A stretch of DNA of 64,000 bases from Acinetobacter corruptisaponis (GCF_030053775.1 NZ_CP125669.1:2537962-2601961), one strand, 5' to 3'; numbered from the stretch's first letter, positions 33,284-43,419 are shown. Notes: a model not told the origin generated them from the letters alone. Program-made: numbers and translations.

Positions 33284-33585
33284 GGTTACATCATCTACGT
33301 GAGTTAAATAATCATCGAGTGTAGCTCAAAAGCTATCCAAAATGGTGCATAAATTATGCGATTTTTAGCATTTTTATTCATATAAATGAAATGATGATAA
33401 CAGTGCCTGTATTTTTCCTGGCAAGGTCCTTGCCGCTCTGCAATGTCTTGAAAAAGAAAATCCTTTGTTCGGGACAAACAAATCCTATCTTAACTTCAAG
33501 TTGATCGGGTTTTCAGCGTATAATACGCCCGATTATTTTATTCGCTTTTTTGCGATGTATTGGTTTTTCAATTGAGGAGTCCTGC
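33284..33585. other. Divergent intergenic region of metY and ettA
   Basis: About 300 bases. A sigma-70 -10 TATAAT lies at 33519-33524 inside the small palindrome GCGTATAATACGC, 62 bases before the ettA start. I see no gene or riboswitch that I can defend on the metY side. Confidence 0.5.
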
Positions 33586-35247
33586 GTGGCCCAATATATT
33601 TATACGATGAACCGAGTGTCGAAAATGGTTCCGCCCAAGCGCGAAATCCTGAAAGACATCTCTTTATCATTTTTCCCAGGCGCAAAAATTGGTGTGCTTG
33701 GTTTGAACGGTGCAGGTAAATCGACCTTGCTCCGTATTATGGCTGGCGTAGACAAAGATTTCTCAGGTGAAGCTCGTGCACAACCAGGAATCAAGATCGG
33801 CTATCTGGAACAAGAACCGCCACTTGATCCAAGCAAGGATGTTCGTGGCAACGTTGAAGATGGCGTACGTGAAGCGCTGGACGCTTTAGAGCGCCTTGAC
33901 CAAGTGTTTGCTGAATATGCCGATCCTGATGCTGACTTTGACAAACTTGCCAAAGAACAGGAAAAACTGGAAGCGATTATCCAGACTTGGGATGCACATA
34001 ATTTAGATAACCAGTTGGAAATTGCAGCAAATGCCTTGAACCTGCCTGCATGGGATGCTGACGTGTCTTTGCTTTCAGGTGGTGAGCGTCGTCGTGTGGC
34101 ATTGTGTCGTTTATTGCTTTCTAAGCCAGATATGTTGCTTCTTGACGAACCGACCAACCATTTGGATGCAGAATCAGTGTCCTGGTTGGAACGTTTCCTA
34201 AAAGATTTCCCTGGCACCATCGTTGCGATTACGCATGACCGTTATTTCTTGGATAACGTGGCTGAGTGGATTCTTGAACTTGACCGTGGCATGGGGATTC
34301 CTTATCAAGGTAACTACTCTTCTTGGTTGGAACAAAAGAATGCCCGTTTAGAGCAGGAACAGAAACAGGAAGAATCTTTTGCCAAGGCATTGAAGAAAGA
34401 GCTGGAATGGGTTCGTTCAAACGCCAAAGGTCAGCAAAAGAAAAACAAGGCGCGTATGGAACGTTTTGAAGAGCTTAACTCTAAAGAATTCCAGCAGCGT
34501 AATGAAACTTCTGAGATCTACATTCCACCTGGCCCACGTTTGGGCAACAAGGTTGTGGAAGTGGAAGGCATCAGCAAGTCATTCGATGGCCGTCTTTTGT
34601 ACGAAAACCTGACCTTTACTGTGCCTCCTACAGCGATTGTCGGGATTGTCGGGCCAAATGGTGCAGGTAAAACCACACTATTCCGTATGATGACTGGCGA
34701 ACAGCAGCCTGATACAGGTACTGTGACTTTAGGTGAGTCGGTTAAAGTGGCTTACGTCGGTCAGATTCGTGATACTTTGGATAACAACAAAACCGTTTGG
34801 GAAGAAGTTTCTGGCGGTTTAGATATCTTAAAAATTGGTGATTACGAAATCGCATCACGTGCTTATATCGGTCGCTTTAACTTTAAAGGCCAAGATCAGC
34901 AAAAACGCGTAGGTGAATTGTCTGGTGGTGAACGTAACCGTTTACAACTTGCCAAGATCTTGCAGATGGGCGCAAACGTGATCTTACTGGATGAGCCATC
35001 AAATGACTTGGATATCGAAACTTTACGTGCACTTGAGGATGCAATTCTTGTATTCCCAGGTACAGTCATGGTGGTATCGCATGACCGTTGGTTCCTTGAC
35101 CGTATTGCCACGCACATCCTGTCATTTGAAAATGAACAGCCAGAATTCTACACAGGTAACTATGCAGAATATGAGGCCTACCGTCAGTCACGTTTAGGTG
35201 AAGATGCGGCCCAGAAACGCACCAAATATAAAAAGATTACAGGTTAA
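33586..35247 (+). CDS. ettA: EttA, energy-dependent translational throttle ABC-F ATPase
   Basis: A 553-residue ABC-F protein that binds the ribosomal E site and gates the first elongation steps according to ATP/ADP. Two ABC domains: Walker A GLNGAGKST (first) and GPNGAGKTT (second); signatures LSGGERRRVAL and LSGGERNRLQL; Walker B LLLDEPTNHLD and ILLDEPSNDLD. The arm and linker (EQEQKQEESFAKALKKELEW) are present. The start is the GTG at 33586 with GAGGAGT upstream, which begins the conserved AQYIYTMNRVSK and gives a length near that of E. coli EttA (555). Confidence 0.96.
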   Translation: MAQYIYTMNRVSKMVPPKREILKDISLSFFPGAKIGVLGLNGAGKSTLLRIMAGVDKDFSGEARAQPGIKIGYLEQEPPLDPSKDVRGNVEDGVREALDALERLDQVFAEYADPDADFDKLAKEQEKLEAIIQTWDAHNLDNQLEIAANALNLPAWDADVSLLSGGERRRVALCRLLLSKPDMLLLDEPTNHLDAESVSWLERFLKDFPGTIVAITHDRYFLDNVAEWILELDRGMGIPYQGNYSSWLEQKNARLEQEQKQEESFAKALKKELEWVRSNAKGQQKKNKARMERFEELNSKEFQQRNETSEIYIPPGPRLGNKVVEVEGISKSFDGRLLYENLTFTVPPTAIVGIVGPNGAGKTTLFRMMTGEQQPDTGTVTLGESVKVAYVGQIRDTLDNNKTVWEEVSGGLDILKIGDYEIASRAYIGRFNFKGQDQQKRVGELSGGERNRLQLAKILQMGANVILLDEPSNDLDIETLRALEDAILVFPGTVMVVSHDRWFLDRIATHILSFENEQPEFYTGNYAEYEAYRQSRLGEDAAQKRTKYKKITG

Positions 35248-35265
35248 TTGCCCGTAAACTAAAAG

Positions 35266-35290
35266 AAACCAGCTTTCGGGCTGGTTTTTT
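35266..35290 (+). terminator. Terminator of ettA
   Basis: Stem AAACCAGC / GCTGGTTT (35266-35273 and 35280-35287) followed by T. Confidence 0.9.
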
Positions 35291-35307
35291 ATTGCCTGAA
35301 TCTGGTT

Positions 35308-35676
35308 TTAAAATGCCAGTTCACTATAGGCCTGAGATAAATATCTTTTTGCTTCAGGATGCCCCTGACTGGCAGCGCGTTCCAGCCATTTTTCTGCTTT
35401 CTGATAATTTTTATCCAGACCCAGATCACCATGCAGATAACTGACCCCAAGCTTAAACGAGGCATTGGCATCCCCACGCAAAGCGGCACGCAGAAAGTAC
35501 CAGATTGCATTGCGGTCATTTGATGACACCACATAGGCATTTTCATGCAGATGGGTTTCATGGGCGAGATGTTCAAAAAATTCAGCGCGCTCAATTTCCT
35601 GATGTGCATCTGACAACTGCAAGGCAGGAGTAAAGTATTTAGGCAAGAGATGTTGCAGCAACTGTCTAATATTCAT
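35308..35676 (-). CDS. Sel1-repeat protein
   Basis: A 122-residue, all-helical protein with two Sel1-type repeats in its second half: AIWYFLRAALRGDANASFKLG and KAEKWLERAASQGHPEAKRY, with the typical A-x3-L-G spacing. Such repeats mediate protein binding; no reaction is expected. A GTG three codons upstream (35685) is also possible, but the ATG at 35676 follows a GGGGTGGGA stretch and is preferred. Downstream it converges on ettA. Confidence 0.82.
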   Translation of the reverse strand: MNIRQLLQHLLPKYFTPALQLSDAHQEIERAEFFEHLAHETHLHENAYVVSSNDRNAIWYFLRAALRGDANASFKLGVSYLHGDLGLDKNYQKAEKWLERAASQGHPEAKRYLSQAYSELAF

Positions 35677-35902
35677 GATTCCCACCCCAAAAAATAATTA
35701 TTCTATCTTTCTAATATATGCCTGTTTTTCATTGGCTTGATATAAAAATTGTAAGGAAATTATTTTTGGCTGTGCTATTTAATTGGTTAAAAATAATACC
35801 GTTTCAATATGGGATGATAATTGGTATAAATTCTGTTTTTGTAATTTTATTACATGGTGCTTAGTTGCTATAGTGACGCAAATTTTGAACAGTTGATGAA
35901 GT

Positions 35903-36301
35903 GTGCGCCGTTCCGCCGTATTGATGACCCTCTTGCTGAGTTTGTTCATGTTCCAGAGTCTCTGGAATGTGGCGGCGGCTTTTTGTGGTCATGAAACGGT
36001 TAGCCAGTCGAAAGGTCTGCACCACTTTGGGCATCATGTGGTTGATGCTACCTCCTGTGCCACAACACATCAGCATACTACTGAACATACTGCATCTAGT
36101 AATTCAGTGCCAGTTAGCCTGCAAGATCACCATGATCATTTACCCTCATGTTTCCATGTGGTGGTGACTGAAGCACAGCAACAGCTACTTCAACCGATTC
36201 CCCAAATTCAGCAGTTACAACCACAATATCACTGGTTCAATTCCTATCAGTCGCCTGATTTAACTGGACACCATCCGCCTCCTGTATTGACCCCGCTATA
36301 G
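35903..36301 (+). CDS. czcI: CzcI-like histidine-rich exported protein
   Basis: A 132-residue protein with an N-terminal signal peptide (RRSAVLMTLLLSLFMFQSLW, cut near AAA-FCGHE) and a histidine-rich mature part (GLHHFGHHV, TTHQHTTEH, LQDHHDHLP). It is the first gene of the metal efflux cluster, where CzcI-type proteins modulate expression or bind metal in the periplasm. The only in-frame start before the signal peptide is a GTG at 35903; a stop codon lies two codons upstream. An internal ATG at 35924 would also leave a usable signal. Confidence 0.75.
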   Translation: MRRSAVLMTLLLSLFMFQSLWNVAAAFCGHETVSQSKGLHHFGHHVVDATSCATTHQHTTEHTASSNSVPVSLQDHHDHLPSCFHVVVTEAQQQLLQPIPQIQQLQPQYHWFNSYQSPDLTGHHPPPVLTPL

Positions 36302-36355
36302 GTGGGGTAGCCGAAAAATAGCCCACCGCAACCTTATTTATGTGCGGGGCTTTCT

Positions 36356-37765
36356 ATGTCTTTAAATTTAAATCAGCGTATTCATGCGCTCAAAAGCTGT
36401 ACTCACTCATTTGTATCGAGACAGTTGATCTTGAGTATTGCTTTATCTATGGTTGTGCTGAATCAATCAGTTACAGCCAAATCCTTACTCGATGTCAATC
36501 GAACCTCGACAGTTGTTCAAGGAAATAGCAGTTTTGAACACATTCTTGAGCAGATTCGACATTACCAAAGTCAGCACTCAGGCTGGCCAATCCAGCAACA
36601 AATGGCAGAGGCTCAATTGAAACAGAGTGGTCTATGGGCCAATCCCAGTATCTCAATTGAACAAACGGGTTTGCAGGGTGATCAGGAGCGGGAATTGGCG
36701 ATCGGCATTTCCCAGCCCTTGGACCTGTTTGGGCAGCGTAAAGCCGCTCAAAAAGTAGCGAAGCTTTCTGCTACTCAGGTTGGTCTGGATCAGCAGCGCT
36801 ATGATGCGGAGCTGGAACTGATCGTGCAGTATCTCTGGTCACAGGTGGCGTTATTACAACTGGAAAAATCTGTCATTCTTGAGCAGCTACAGGTCAGTCA
36901 GCAAAATCTGGAGGTATCGGAGAAGCGTTATCAGGCAGGCGGTATTGCACAGGTCGATGTGGATCGGATTCGAATTGCCCATCTGGAAAACCAGCGCATT
37001 TACCAACAAGCGGATTTACAACTGCAAGTGGCGCAGAAGCAATTGGCTAGCCTGTGGGGAGAAAACCGCAATACATTTGTGATTGAACCAAGTGTTACTG
37101 ATCTGTGGGCACAGGCGATACGGATTAAGCCAGTAGCTGAGCAAAACCAGAATGTGTTTGAACGTGGTCTACAGTTGGAAACCCAACGCCAACAGGCACA
37201 TATTCAACAACTCAAGGCGCAGTCACGTCCACAGCCGACCATGACACTGGGGGTAAATCGTACCCGTTCAGCAGATCAAAACAGCGAAAACCAAATTCGG
37301 TTGGGTGTTGAGATTCCACTCAATATTTTCAGCACACAAAAATATGGCATCCAGATTGCCGAGGCCAAACAAAGCTTGATTCAGCAACAGCAGCGTTTCT
37401 ACCGCCAGCAGAACCAGATGGATATTGATGTGCGTCTGGCTGAGCTAAAAGGGTTACAGGTACAGTTCCAGCAACTGAATGAGCAGCAGATTCCATTGGC
37501 GGTTCAGGTCCAGAAAAAAACCTTACAGGGTTTTCGTTTAGGCAAGTTTGCGGTGACGGACGTGCAGCAAGCGACCATGCAGCTACAGGATGTGCGCTTA
37601 CGCAAGGTACAACTGCTGAAACAGGCATGGCAGCTCAGCATTGAAGTGCAAAGCGCCCGTATGGGCCTGGCTGTTGAGCAAATCACGGCCAAAGATGCCC
37701 TGATACAGCTCAATCAACGCATGTGGCAGCAACGTAACGCTTTTCCAAACCAGATAGGAGAATAA
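36356..37765 (+). CDS. czcC: CzcC-type outer membrane channel
   Basis: A 469-residue TolC-family factor that forms the outer-membrane exit of the CzcCBA metal pump. A signal peptide is present after a basic start (RQLILSIALSMVVLNQSVTA, cut after TAKS). Two long coiled-coil repeats follow, with ANPSISIEQTGLQGDQER and SEKRYQAGGIAQVDVDRIR in the first and LGVNRTRSADQNSENQIRLG in the second. Five bases separate its stop from czcB, so the genes form an operon. Confidence 0.9.
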   Translation: MSLNLNQRIHALKSCTHSFVSRQLILSIALSMVVLNQSVTAKSLLDVNRTSTVVQGNSSFEHILEQIRHYQSQHSGWPIQQQMAEAQLKQSGLWANPSISIEQTGLQGDQERELAIGISQPLDLFGQRKAAQKVAKLSATQVGLDQQRYDAELELIVQYLWSQVALLQLEKSVILEQLQVSQQNLEVSEKRYQAGGIAQVDVDRIRIAHLENQRIYQQADLQLQVAQKQLASLWGENRNTFVIEPSVTDLWAQAIRIKPVAEQNQNVFERGLQLETQRQQAHIQQLKAQSRPQPTMTLGVNRTRSADQNSENQIRLGVEIPLNIFSTQKYGIQIAEAKQSLIQQQQRFYRQQNQMDIDVRLAELKGLQVQFQQLNEQQIPLAVQVQKKTLQGFRLGKFAVTDVQQATMQLQDVRLRKVQLLKQAWQLSIEVQSARMGLAVEQITAKDALIQLNQRMWQQRNAFPNQIGE

Positions 37766-37769
37766 AGTC

Positions 37770-39017
37770 ATGACAATCAAACAGAAAACACATTCTCAAT
37801 GGCTTTGGATTGTTGTTATTGCGCTCATTACCCTGTTGCTGGCGGGTGGATTGTTATGGAGTGGTAAAAATAAAACGCCTGAAAATGCAGAGCAGGGACA
37901 TGCGCATCAGGAAAATGAAAAAGATGAACATGGGCATGACGAGGGTGAAGAACATGATGAGGAAAGTCTCAGCTTAACCACCGAGCAGATACAGCAACAT
38001 GGTGTCAAGCTGGAACAGGTGGCATTAGGTGAGGTCAATCAGGTTCAAACTTTCCCTGCAAAACTGATGGTGAATACCGACCGTCAGGCGCATGTTTCTC
38101 CAAGCTTTGCAGGCCGTGTTGAATCGGTCTACGTTGAGTTGGGTCAGCAAGTGAAACGTGGTCAGGCTTTGGCAAATCTGCTTGTTCCTGATTTGGTGGA
38201 TCAACAGGCCAATCTGCAAATTGCCCAAACTAATCTGGATTTGGCCAAACAGGATTATGAGCGTGAGCATCGCTTATGGTCGCAAGGAATTTCTGCCAAG
38301 CAGGACGAACAACGTGCCTACAATGCCTATCGTCAGGCACAAATTCAGGTGCAGGCAGCCCGTTCGCGTTTGACTGCTTTTGGTGCAGGCTCTGGCTCCA
38401 ATGGTCGTTATACCTTAACCGCACCAATCAGTGGTGTGATCAGTAATAAAGACATCGTGATTGGTGAGAACGTTCAGCTTGCGGATCAATTGTTTACTAT
38501 TGATCAGCTCGATCAGTTGTGGCTGGAATTTGTGTTGCCGACTATGGCGAATATCAATGTACAGCCAAATCAGCAGATTCGTTTTAAATCGCTGCAAACA
38601 GGTAATCTCTTTAATGCCCAGGTCCAAAGTCTAACCACGGAGGCCGATGCACAAACAGGCCGTCTACAGATTCGTGCCAAAGTGTTGTCCAATGCGGCTG
38701 AGTTACGTCCAAACCTGATGGTGAATGTGGAACTACAGGCAGGCTCTAGAGCATCTGTGATCCGTGTCAATGCGGAAGCCATTCAGCAGGTTGAGGGCAA
38801 GGATGTGGTCTTTGTTGCGCAAGCCAACCAGAACAAAGGTTTTGACTTTAAAGCCGTCCCTGTTCAGGTCGGTCAACGTCACATTTCAAAAGCGCAAGGG
38901 GATGGGCAATGGGTCGAAATTATTCAGGGTCTCAGTGAGGGGCAGTCTTATGTGGCAGCAGGCAGTTTCTTGCTGAAATCGGAGCTTGAGAAAGGGGAGG
39001 CCGAGCATGGACACTAA
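37770..39017 (+). CDS. czcB: CzcB-type periplasmic adaptor
   Basis: A 415-residue membrane-fusion protein. One N-terminal helix (WLWIVVIALITLLLAGGLLW) is followed by a His/Glu/Asp-rich segment (GHAHQENEKDEHGHDEGEEH) that can bind metal. Next come a barrel-sandwich hybrid domain (FAGRVESVYVELGQQVKRGQ) with a helical hairpin, and the beta-barrel and membrane-proximal domains. It links the RND pump to the outer-membrane channel and may deliver metal. Its end overlaps the czcA start by 11 bases. Confidence 0.93.
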   Translation: MTIKQKTHSQWLWIVVIALITLLLAGGLLWSGKNKTPENAEQGHAHQENEKDEHGHDEGEEHDEESLSLTTEQIQQHGVKLEQVALGEVNQVQTFPAKLMVNTDRQAHVSPSFAGRVESVYVELGQQVKRGQALANLLVPDLVDQQANLQIAQTNLDLAKQDYEREHRLWSQGISAKQDEQRAYNAYRQAQIQVQAARSRLTAFGAGSGSNGRYTLTAPISGVISNKDIVIGENVQLADQLFTIDQLDQLWLEFVLPTMANINVQPNQQIRFKSLQTGNLFNAQVQSLTTEADAQTGRLQIRAKVLSNAAELRPNLMVNVELQAGSRASVIRVNAEAIQQVEGKDVVFVAQANQNKGFDFKAVPVQVGQRHISKAQGDGQWVEIIQGLSEGQSYVAAGSFLLKSELEKGEAEHGH

Positions 39018-42000
39018 CATTTCTCAACTTCCCAAACCTGAAGGTTTGTTTGATCGGCTGATTCAGTTTGCGATCAGCAACGCCATTTGGGTGATGCTGT
39101 TTGTTATGACATGGATTGCGGTTGGTGTTTGGAGTTATCAAAAGCTGCCGATTGATGCGGTTCCCGATATTACCAATACGCAGGTACAGATTAATACCCA
39201 AGCCAATGGCTATACTGCATTGGAGGTTGAACAGCGGATTACCTATCCGATTGAAACAGCAATGGCAGGGATTCCTGATCTGGAACAGACCCGTTCGATT
39301 TCTCGTTATGGTCTGTCACAAGTCACCATTATCTTTAAAGATGGCACTGATATTTACTGGGCAAGACAGTTGATTAATCAGCGTTTACAGGAAGCGGATG
39401 GGCAATTGCCTGATGCGGTTGATCCCGTGATGTCGCCGATTTCCACAGGACTTGGCGAGATTTACCAGTGGGTGATCAAGGCCAAGCCTGATGCAAAAAA
39501 GCAAGATGGCACGCCTTATAGCGCAATGGACTTGCGTGAAATTCAGGACTGGATTGTGCGTCCGCAATTGCAACGCGTCAAAGGTGTGGCTGAAATCAAC
39601 AGTATTGGTGGCTACAACAAAACCTATATTGTATCGCCTGATCTAAAACGTTTGCAGCAACTGCAAATTTCCTTAACAGAATTTCAGGCTGCGCTGCAAG
39701 AGAATAATGAAAACCGTGGAGCGGGTTTTATAGAAGAAAATGGGCAGCAACTGACCGTACGTGTCCCTGGCATGCTCAGCAGTGTTGAGGATATCCAGAA
39801 CATTACTGTTTCAGTGAAAAATGGCCTGCCAATTCGTGTGGCAGATGTGGCTTCGGTTGCGATTGGACATGACTTGCGTACAGGTGCGGCGACCTATAAT
39901 GGTGAGGAAACCGTACTGGGCATTGCCATGATGATGATGGGGGAAAATAGCCGTACTGTTGCACAGGCGGTTGATGCCAAGGTCAAGGAAATTCAATCGA
40001 CATTGCCAAAAGGCGTGGAAATTGAAACGGTGTATGACCGTACCAGTCTGGTCAATAAAGCCATCAAAACAGTTCAAAAGAACTTGGTAGAAGGCGCGAT
40101 TCTGGTGATCGTGATCCTGTTTATTTTTCTGGGCAACTTCCGTGCAGCCTTGATTACCGCCTGCGTGATTCCACTATCCATGCTGTTCACCTTAACTGGC
40201 ATGGCACAGCAGAATATCAGTGCCAACCTGATGAGTCTGGGGGCGTTGGACTTCGGCATCATTGTTGATGGTGCGGTGGTGATCGTGGAGAACTGTATTC
40301 GACGGCTGGCGGAGGCACAGCATCATACAGGACGCTTATTAACACGGCAGGAACGGTTTAGAGAAGTGTTCCTTGCGGCAAAACAGGCACGAAAACCCTT
40401 ACTATTTGGTCAAGCCATCATTATGGTAGTGTATTTGCCGATTTTTGCACTGACAGGTGTAGAAGCAAAGATGTTCCATCCAATGGCGATGACCGTGGTG
40501 ATGGCCTTACTCGGTGCCATGATTCTGTCGGTGACTTTTGTGCCAGCAGCAGTTGCCCTGTTGATTACAGGTGAAGTCAAGGAGAAAGAATCTCGCTGGA
40601 TGCAGACGCTAAAACGTCAATATCAGCACATCCTTGATTGGGCATATCACTTTAAAATGGTTGTGGTGGCTTTAGCCATCAGTATTCTGGTGTTAACGGG
40701 TGTATTGACCACACAAATTGGTAGTGAATTTGCGCCACAATTGAGTGAGGGAGATTTTGCCCTACAACAAATGCGTTCACCAAGCACAGGTCTGGAACAG
40801 TCTTTACGCATGCAGGAAAATACCGAAAAGCTGATTTTGAAGAATTTTTCAGAGGTAAAGGCTGTATTTGCCAGAACGGGGACTGCTGAGGTTGCCACCG
40901 ATGTGATGCCACCGAATATTTCCGATGCGGTGATTTTATTAAAACCACGCGATCAATGGGAAAACCCGAAACAAAGCATAGATGAACTGCGTACGCGTAT
41001 GCAGGAATTTCTGGAAACCATTCCAGGTAATAACAGCGAGTTTTCACAACCGATTGAGCTGCGTTTTAATGAGCTGATTTCTGGTGTACGCAGTGATGTC
41101 GGGATCAAGGTCTTTGGCGATGATATGGATGTGCTGAATACGCAGGCACAGGCGATTGCGCAAAAGGTGCAGAAAATTTCGGGTGCAACCGCAGTGAAAG
41201 TAGAGCAGACCACGGGTTTGCCTGTGCTCAATGTGGATATCAATCATGCATTGGCAGCGCAATATGGCCTGTCGGTCAAAACCATTCAGGATGTGGTCGC
41301 TGCCAGTGTTGGCGGGCAGAATGTGGGACAGATTCTACAGGGTGATCGTCGTTTTGACTTTGAGATCCGTTTGCCTGATGAACAACGTACCGCACAGACT
41401 CTGGCACAGTTGCCGATTCAATTGCCGAATGGCGGTTTGATTCAGTTGCAGGATGTCGCCAAAGTAGAAACCATTTCAGGCATGAGTCAGGTGGGGCGTG
41501 AAAATGGCAAGCGACGAGTTATTGTCACTGCAAATGTCGAGGGGCGTGATCTGGGCTCATTTGTGCAGGAGTTACAGGCAACACTGAAACAGCAACCACT
41601 ACCCGCAGGTTATTGGCTGGAATATGGCGGGCAGTTTGAAAACTTGGCTTCTGCGGCAGCGCGAATGCAAATCGTCATTCCTTTAGCTTTGATCACTATC
41701 TTTATTTTATTAATGGCGGTGTTCCATAACTTTAAGGAAAGCCTGTTGGTGTTTAGTGGTGTGCCATTTGCCTTGTCAGGTGGTCTGGTTGCGCTGTGGT
41801 TGCGAGATATTCCCTTGTCGATGTCGGCAGGCATTGGTTTTATTGCGCTGTCTGGTGTGGCTGTATTAAATGGTCTGGTGATGCTTAGTTTTATTAAGGA
41901 ATTGAGAGCGCAATTCGATTTGCATCATGCCACTTGGCAGGGGGCGATTTTACGCTTGCGTCCCGTGTTAATGACGGCATTTGTGGCATCACTGGGCTTT

Positions 42001-42168
42001 ATTCCGATGGCGATTGCCACGGGTACGGGCGCGGAAGTACAGCGTCCATTGGCAACGGTGGTGATTGGTGGAATTATTTCATCGACTTTACTGACGTTGC
42101 TGATCTTGCCTGTGGTTTATCGCTGGATGAATGAGAAAGCTGCTGTTCAGTCTAGCAATATTTCATAA
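39007..42168 (+). CDS. czcA: CzcA-type heavy-metal RND efflux pump
   Basis: A 1053-residue HME-RND transporter. The first helix is at about 24-43, the large periplasmic domain follows, and TM4 carries the charged signature LDFGIIVDGAVVIVENCIRR that defines this family and supports divalent cations such as Zn, Cd or Co. Further motifs are GSEFAPQLSEGDFALQQMR and GQNVGQILQGDRRFDFEIRL. The exact metal is not decided by sequence. The ATG at 39007, after GGGGAGG, is chosen over one seven codons upstream. Complete and in frame. Confidence 0.93.
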   Translation: MDTNISQLPKPEGLFDRLIQFAISNAIWVMLFVMTWIAVGVWSYQKLPIDAVPDITNTQVQINTQANGYTALEVEQRITYPIETAMAGIPDLEQTRSISRYGLSQVTIIFKDGTDIYWARQLINQRLQEADGQLPDAVDPVMSPISTGLGEIYQWVIKAKPDAKKQDGTPYSAMDLREIQDWIVRPQLQRVKGVAEINSIGGYNKTYIVSPDLKRLQQLQISLTEFQAALQENNENRGAGFIEENGQQLTVRVPGMLSSVEDIQNITVSVKNGLPIRVADVASVAIGHDLRTGAATYNGEETVLGIAMMMMGENSRTVAQAVDAKVKEIQSTLPKGVEIETVYDRTSLVNKAIKTVQKNLVEGAILVIVILFIFLGNFRAALITACVIPLSMLFTLTGMAQQNISANLMSLGALDFGIIVDGAVVIVENCIRRLAEAQHHTGRLLTRQERFREVFLAAKQARKPLLFGQAIIMVVYLPIFALTGVEAKMFHPMAMTVVMALLGAMILSVTFVPAAVALLITGEVKEKESRWMQTLKRQYQHILDWAYHFKMVVVALAISILVLTGVLTTQIGSEFAPQLSEGDFALQQMRSPSTGLEQSLRMQENTEKLILKNFSEVKAVFARTGTAEVATDVMPPNISDAVILLKPRDQWENPKQSIDELRTRMQEFLETIPGNNSEFSQPIELRFNELISGVRSDVGIKVFGDDMDVLNTQAQAIAQKVQKISGATAVKVEQTTGLPVLNVDINHALAAQYGLSVKTIQDVVAASVGGQNVGQILQGDRRFDFEIRLPDEQRTAQTLAQLPIQLPNGGLIQLQDVAKVETISGMSQVGRENGKRRVIVTANVEGRDLGSFVQELQATLKQQPLPAGYWLEYGGQFENLASAAARMQIVIPLALITIFILLMAVFHNFKESLLVFSGVPFALSGGLVALWLRDIPLSMSAGIGFIALSGVAVLNGLVMLSFIKELRAQFDLHHATWQGAILRLRPVLMTAFVASLGFIPMAIATGTGAEVQRPLATVVIGGIISSTLLTLLILPVVYRWMNEKAAVQSSNIS

Positions 42169-42209
42169 GTCATCGAAATTCTGAATGTGGTGTGTATAAA
42201 GTTTTTGCC

Positions 42210-42302
42210 TTACTTTTCAAAGATGAAAAGTAACAAAAATCTTTTGTTGGACAGAGGGTACATCCCTGTAACCCCTGTCCAACGGGCGGCATCCATGCCG
42301 CC
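42210..42302. repeat. Three-hairpin intergenic repeat between czcA and czcD
   Basis: Three consecutive palindromes: TTACTTTTCA / TGAAAAGTAA (42210-42219 and 42224-42233), GTTGGACAG / CTGTCCAAC (42246-42254 and 42275-42283, with further pairing inside), and GGCGGCAT / ATGCCGCC (42285-42292 and 42295-42302). The compact order resembles dispersed REP-like elements. Copies elsewhere in the genome cannot be checked here. Confidence 0.6.
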
Positions 42303-42443
42303 GCCACGATAGTAAATGTGTACTAGAGATATAGGATCGAAAGATTTTAAGACAATTATTTGCACTTCATAAATCATATTCATTAATGATTTGAGATAGT
42401 GTAATTAAAAAGCAGTTTGAGCTTTGTATATAAGGAGTCCAAC

Positions 42444-43388
42444 ATGAGTGGACATCATGGGCATGACCATAGTCATGCAGTGGTGACTGAGGGCAATGCC
42501 AGAAAACTTACTATTGCCTTAATACTCACCAGCACATTTTTAGTGATTGAAGTCATTGCAGGCTTAATTACACAAAGTCTGGCCTTGCTGTCTGATGCTG
42601 CACATATGTTTACCGATGCAGCCGCTTTGGCGATTGCTTTGGCGGCGATTCAAATCGCCAAACGCCCAGCAGACAACAAACGGACTTTTGGCTATCAACG
42701 CTTTGAAATTCTGGCGGCATTGTTTAATGCCTCTATGCTGTTTTTTGTGGCGATGTATATTCTTTATGAGGCCTACCAGCGTTTTACCCAGCCGCCTGAA
42801 ATTCAGAGTCTAGGGATGCTGATTGTTGCATCAATTGGATTGGTGATTAACCTGATCTCAATGAAGATTTTAATGTCGAGTGCTGCCGATAGCCTGAATG
42901 TAAAAGGTGCCTATTTAGAGGTGCTCAGCGATGCTCTGGGTTCGGTCGGTGTCATTATTGGTGCAATTATCATCTATTTCACCAACTGGTATTGGGTCGA
43001 TACGATTATTGCGGTTGCGATTGGTTTCTGGGTGTTGCCAAGAACATGGATTCTGCTTAAGCAAAGTATCAATATTTTGCTGGAGGGGGTGCCTGAAGAG
43101 GTGGATATTGAAAAGCTGCGCAATGACTTACTGGCGCTGGATGGCGTTGAAAGTATCCATCAATTGAAAGTCTGGGCGATCACTTCAAAAAATATTCATC
43201 TGACTGTACATCTGTTCGCGCCAAATGCTGATCGGAACCAGCTGCATCATGCCGCAGCGGAGATGCTATCGCACGAGCATGGTATTGCCGAGGTGACCTT
43301 ACAAATTGAGGATGATACAGAAATGAATTGCCAGCATACGCATCAACATGATGAAGATGAGGAACATGGTCATTCACATCAGCATTAA
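42444..43388 (+). CDS. czcD: CzcD-type cation diffusion facilitator
   Basis: A 314-residue CDF exporter moving Zn, Cd or Co from cytosol to periplasm with proton exchange. The N terminus is His-rich (SGHHGHDHSHAV). Six helices follow, with transport-site residues in SLALLSDAAHMFTDAAAL (TM2) and LEVLSDALGSVGVIIG (TM5). A cytosolic C-terminal domain and a His-rich tail (HTHQHDEDEEHGHSHQH) are also present. The ATG at 42444 has AAGGAGT upstream; an earlier in-frame start lacks a site. It lies 275 bases after czcA, so it may be separately regulated. Confidence 0.94.
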   Translation: MSGHHGHDHSHAVVTEGNARKLTIALILTSTFLVIEVIAGLITQSLALLSDAAHMFTDAAALAIALAAIQIAKRPADNKRTFGYQRFEILAALFNASMLFFVAMYILYEAYQRFTQPPEIQSLGMLIVASIGLVINLISMKILMSSAADSLNVKGAYLEVLSDALGSVGVIIGAIIIYFTNWYWVDTIIAVAIGFWVLPRTWILLKQSINILLEGVPEEVDIEKLRNDLLALDGVESIHQLKVWAITSKNIHLTVHLFAPNADRNQLHHAAAEMLSHEHGIAEVTLQIEDDTEMNCQHTHQHDEDEEHGHSHQH

Positions 43389-43399
43389 GCTGATGTGAA
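43373..43399 (+). terminator. Hairpin overlapping the czcD stop, probable terminator
   Basis: Perfect 11-bp stem TTCACATCAGC / GCTGATGTGAA around the TAA stop; T-rich sequence follows within 12 bases. Confidence 0.55.
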
Positions 43400-43419
43400 A
43401 CCCACTTCTTTTATATGGT

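Noticed and set aside
33519..33528. Operator at the GCGTATAATACGC palindrome before ettA
   Set aside because: The palindrome is mostly the -10 box itself; there is no independent sign of a binding protein.
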